A stretch of 64,000 nucleotides of DNA from Caulobacteraceae bacterium (GTDB lineage: Bacteria > Pseudomonadota > Alphaproteobacteria > Caulobacterales > Caulobacteraceae): positions 1 to 64,000 of the forward strand of contig JARLIQ010000063.1 in the NCBI GenBank assembly GCA_031291645.1, given 5' to 3'. The notes under the pieces are model-generated. The model was not told the origin of the DNA, made no database searches, and saw only the letters and a list, made by a program, of their open reading frames with translations. The translations under genes and the position numbers were made by a program. Positions 61,694 through 64,000 of the stretch are shown piece by piece. Every line of letters begins with the position of its first letter. The stretch's first letter is position 1.

Positions 61694-63976
61694 CTAGAAG
61701 CGGCGGGTCAGATCGACGCCGAACGTCCGCGGCTCGCCCTTGAACAGGAAGCCGCCGGTCGAGTATTCGGTGTTGTACTTGGTATCGAACAGGTTCTTCG
61801 ACCAGAACACCAGGCGCCAGGCGTCCATCTGCAGACTGGCCCGCAGGTCGAACAGGTTCACCGGGTTACGCGCGATCGGCTTGGATTCGCCGGCGGCCGG
61901 AACGGGGATCACGAAGGTCGTAGGGCCGATCAGGTTGTCGTCGATCCGGATCATCGCGTCCCAGTCACGCCAGACCGTGTGCGAATACTGCAGCCCGACA
62001 TTCAGGGTGTAGTCGGACACCAGTGGCACCTTGGAGCCCACCACGAGCCCGCTCGAGGCGCCGGGGAACTTGGTCACGCGACTGTCGGTGTAGCCGAAGC
62101 CGATGTTGCCCGTCAGGTCGTTGGTGAACATCGCCGTGGCGTCAAGGTCGACGCCGGTCAGCCGCGCTTCCTTGATGTTCCCGAGGTTCTGGGTCGAGTT
62201 GGAGGCCAGGAAGACGAAGTAATAGTCGTTATGGTCCAGGGTCCCGTAGACGCTGCCGTTGACGATCAGCCGGTTGGCGAGCCAGCGGCTCTTGAAGCCG
62301 GCTTCGACGGTGTCGGCCGTGTTGGCGTTGAACGTGTCGCCGACGTTGTCGAAGCCCGCAGTCTTGGCGGCCTGGGCCACGCCCGTCTGGTTGAAGCCGC
62401 CGCTTCGAAAGCCCCGGCTGTAGCTGGCGTAGACGTTGACATTGTCCAGCGCCTGATAGCGCAGCACCGCCTGGGGCTGGAACGCCGACCAGGTATTGGC
62501 CCGCGAAGAGCCAGTCGTGGTCGGAATGCCCGCATTGTCGAGGAAGACCTGCGGCGTGTCGGTGGTGTCGCGCCGATGGTCGCTGTCGTAGCGGAAATTC
62601 AGCGACAGTTCGAGGTCCTTGGTCAGGTTGGTCGAGGTGTCGAAATAGCCGGCCCAGGCGAACTGCTTCTGCGAGTCCGCCAGGTATGAGATCTGGCCGT
62701 GCGGCTCGTAGATCGGCGGGTTGGGCGTGCGGTAGATCGCCTGCACCCCTTCGTCGGCGATGTCGTACATGTTGCCGGTCGAGATGAACCGGTCCGTGGC
62801 GAAGATCTGCGCGCCGGCGATCCACCGGAAGCGCTTGTCCGCCGGCGAGGTGAAGCGGAGCTCCTGGCTGAAGGTCTTGGCGGTCAGGAACTGGCTTTGG
62901 CTGTAGTCGAATCCGGTCTGGGCCTTGCCGAAGGGATCGAAGGGATAGCCGTCGCCGGTCAGGATCTCCCACACGGTGCTGTAGCCGGTGATCGAGGTGA
63001 AGGTGCCGAAGCCAGTGTTGTAGTTGAGCTTTAGCGCGCCGTCGTAGATCTTCCGGTCGTCCATCCCCGAGTTGTTCAGGTCGATCGGCTGGCCAGTGTA
63101 GTTCGGGTCGTTGAAGTGCGGCGATCCGAAGGGCGCCACGGTGTAATAGAGGCCGCGCGTGTTCAGCAGGTCGGTCGACAGGCGCAGGTCCGCCGAGAAG
63201 TTGCTGGTCGGCTGGTAGAGGAGCGAGACCCGGGCGCTGAAGTCCTTGATCGGGTCGGCGAACTTGGAAGCCGAGGCGTCGGTGGTGTCGACGTTGCGCA
63301 GGTGGCCGACGGTGTCGAAGTAGTTGACCGCGGCGCGGACCTTCAAGGTGTCGGTGATGGGGCCGCTGACCGTGCCCTGCAGGCGATAGCCGGGGCCGCT
63401 CTCGTAGCCCACGGTCGCCTGGCCCTTCCACTGGTCCGTGGGCTGCTGGGTGGTGATCAATATGGCGCCGCCGATGGCGTTGCGGCCGTAGAGCGCGCCT
63501 TGCGGGCCCTTCAGCACTTCGATCTGCTGAACGTCGACCAGCGCCTGGTTGAACTCGGCCGGCTGGGTCATCGGCACCCCGTCGACCACGACCGCGACCG
63601 ACGGCTCGCTGTTGCGGGCCTGGGCGATGCCGCGGATGACGATGAAGCTGGTGCCGGCGTTCTGGGTGGCGACGAAGGTCACGTTGGGCACGGCGTCCAG
63701 GAAGTCGGCCGGGCTGTTGATGCCCTTGGCCTCGATCGCCTTGGAGGTGAAGGCGGTGACCTGGGCCGGGACCTTCTCGATGTCTTCTCGCCGCTGGCGG
63801 GCGGTGACGACGACTTCGCCGACCGAATAGGACGCGGGCGGAGCGCTGGCGACCGGCGCAGCGGCGGCGGTCTGCGCCGAGGCCTGACCGGCCGCGATCG
63901 CACTGCCTGCGATGGCAGTCGTTCCGAACAAAACTTTTACGAGAATACCGGTGCGTCGAGCGCTGGGCCGATTCAT
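61694..63976 (-). CDS. TonB-dependent outer-membrane receptor
   Basis: The 760-residue receptor is complete; GGGGGGAA lies 3 nt before the ATG and its promoter is outside the window. The signal peptide ends near residue 34 (GQASAQT). The TonB-box segment VGEVVVTARQRREDIEKVP, plug signature VEVLKGPQGALYGRNAIGG and barrel ending in RRF are clear. It is convergent with the IclR gene and is the second receptor of the catabolic cluster. Confidence 0.94.
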   Translation of the reverse strand: MNRPSARRTGILVKVLFGTTAIAGSAIAAGQASAQTAAAAPVASAPPASYSVGEVVVTARQRREDIEKVPAQVTAFTSKAIEAKGINSPADFLDAVPNVTFVATQNAGTSFIVIRGIAQARNSEPSVAVVVDGVPMTQPAEFNQALVDVQQIEVLKGPQGALYGRNAIGGAILITTQQPTDQWKGQATVGYESGPGYRLQGTVSGPITDTLKVRAAVNYFDTVGHLRNVDTTDASASKFADPIKDFSARVSLLYQPTSNFSADLRLSTDLLNTRGLYYTVAPFGSPHFNDPNYTGQPIDLNNSGMDDRKIYDGALKLNYNTGFGTFTSITGYSTVWEILTGDGYPFDPFGKAQTGFDYSQSQFLTAKTFSQELRFTSPADKRFRWIAGAQIFATDRFISTGNMYDIADEGVQAIYRTPNPPIYEPHGQISYLADSQKQFAWAGYFDTSTNLTKDLELSLNFRYDSDHRRDTTDTPQVFLDNAGIPTTTGSSRANTWSAFQPQAVLRYQALDNVNVYASYSRGFRSGGFNQTGVAQAAKTAGFDNVGDTFNANTADTVEAGFKSRWLANRLIVNGSVYGTLDHNDYYFVFLASNSTQNLGNIKEARLTGVDLDATAMFTNDLTGNIGFGYTDSRVTKFPGASSGLVVGSKVPLVSDYTLNVGLQYSHTVWRDWDAMIRIDDNLIGPTTFVIPVPAAGESKPIARNPVNLFDLRASLQMDAWRLVFWSKNLFDTKYNTEYSTGGFLFKGEPRTFGVDLTRRF

Positions 63977-64000
63977 GACTTCCCCCCTGTTGCCGGCGAT

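Overview
The window is about 70% GC, gene-dense chromosomal DNA from an alphaproteobacterium, almost certainly a member of Caulobacteraceae (Phenylobacterium or Caulobacter type). The best evidence is a conserved cell-cycle locus near 22-27 kb: an ABC exporter, ribosomal protein bL31, the ClpXP adaptor RcdA, a DUF1192 protein, a quinone oxidoreductase and the DUF1013 regulator TrcR. A DUF1153 (SciP-type) protein and three TonB-dependent receptors fit the same group. Family names were assigned by reading the translated sequence; no database search was run.

Region 0-30 kb is mostly housekeeping and catabolic. It holds an RcnB-like secreted protein, a fused indolepyruvate ferredoxin oxidoreductase with a divergent Lrp regulator, a MocR regulator with a divergent aminotransferase, and a TonB receptor-amidohydrolase operon. 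A TetR/SDR pair has two clear tandem operators. It continues with 3-hydroxybutyrate dehydrogenase and a patatin lipase, a DsbA-like protein, a response regulator, a divergent SDR, a cytochrome c'/cytochrome b pair and a MAPEG protein. Then come the cell-cycle locus, a UbiH-type hydroxylase preceded by a hairpin-rich intergenic element, and an ArsB-type transporter.

Region 30.6-42.6 kb looks accessory. It contains small unknown and regulatory genes (XRE, HTH-DUF433, an isolated winged helix, a NarL-type regulator, a soluble PAS histidine kinase). It also contains a 458-residue coiled-coil protein that resembles crescentin, transcribed divergently from an extra MreB/actin paralogue, plus an orphan BY-type tyrosine kinase and a SciP-like DUF1153 protein. 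The coiled-coil/MreB pair is the most interesting candidate system: a possible self-contained cytoskeletal cassette.

Region 42.7-49.3 kb is a TetR-controlled RND efflux operon (adaptor, pump, outer-membrane factor). Region 49.4-64 kb is a catabolic cluster: two TonB receptors, two fumarylacetoacetase-family hydrolases, a cupin, an acyl-CoA ligase, a metallo-beta-lactamase hydrolase, an MFS transporter, a carboxymuconolactone-decarboxylase-like protein, an alpha/beta hydrolase, and TetR and IclR regulators. Three of its promoters share a palindrome (core GGAC-N2-TCGTCC) placed exactly 8 bp upstream of a -35-like TTG hexamer, which suggests a local regulon. No tRNA, rRNA, insertion sequence, prophage or CRISPR array was recognised.
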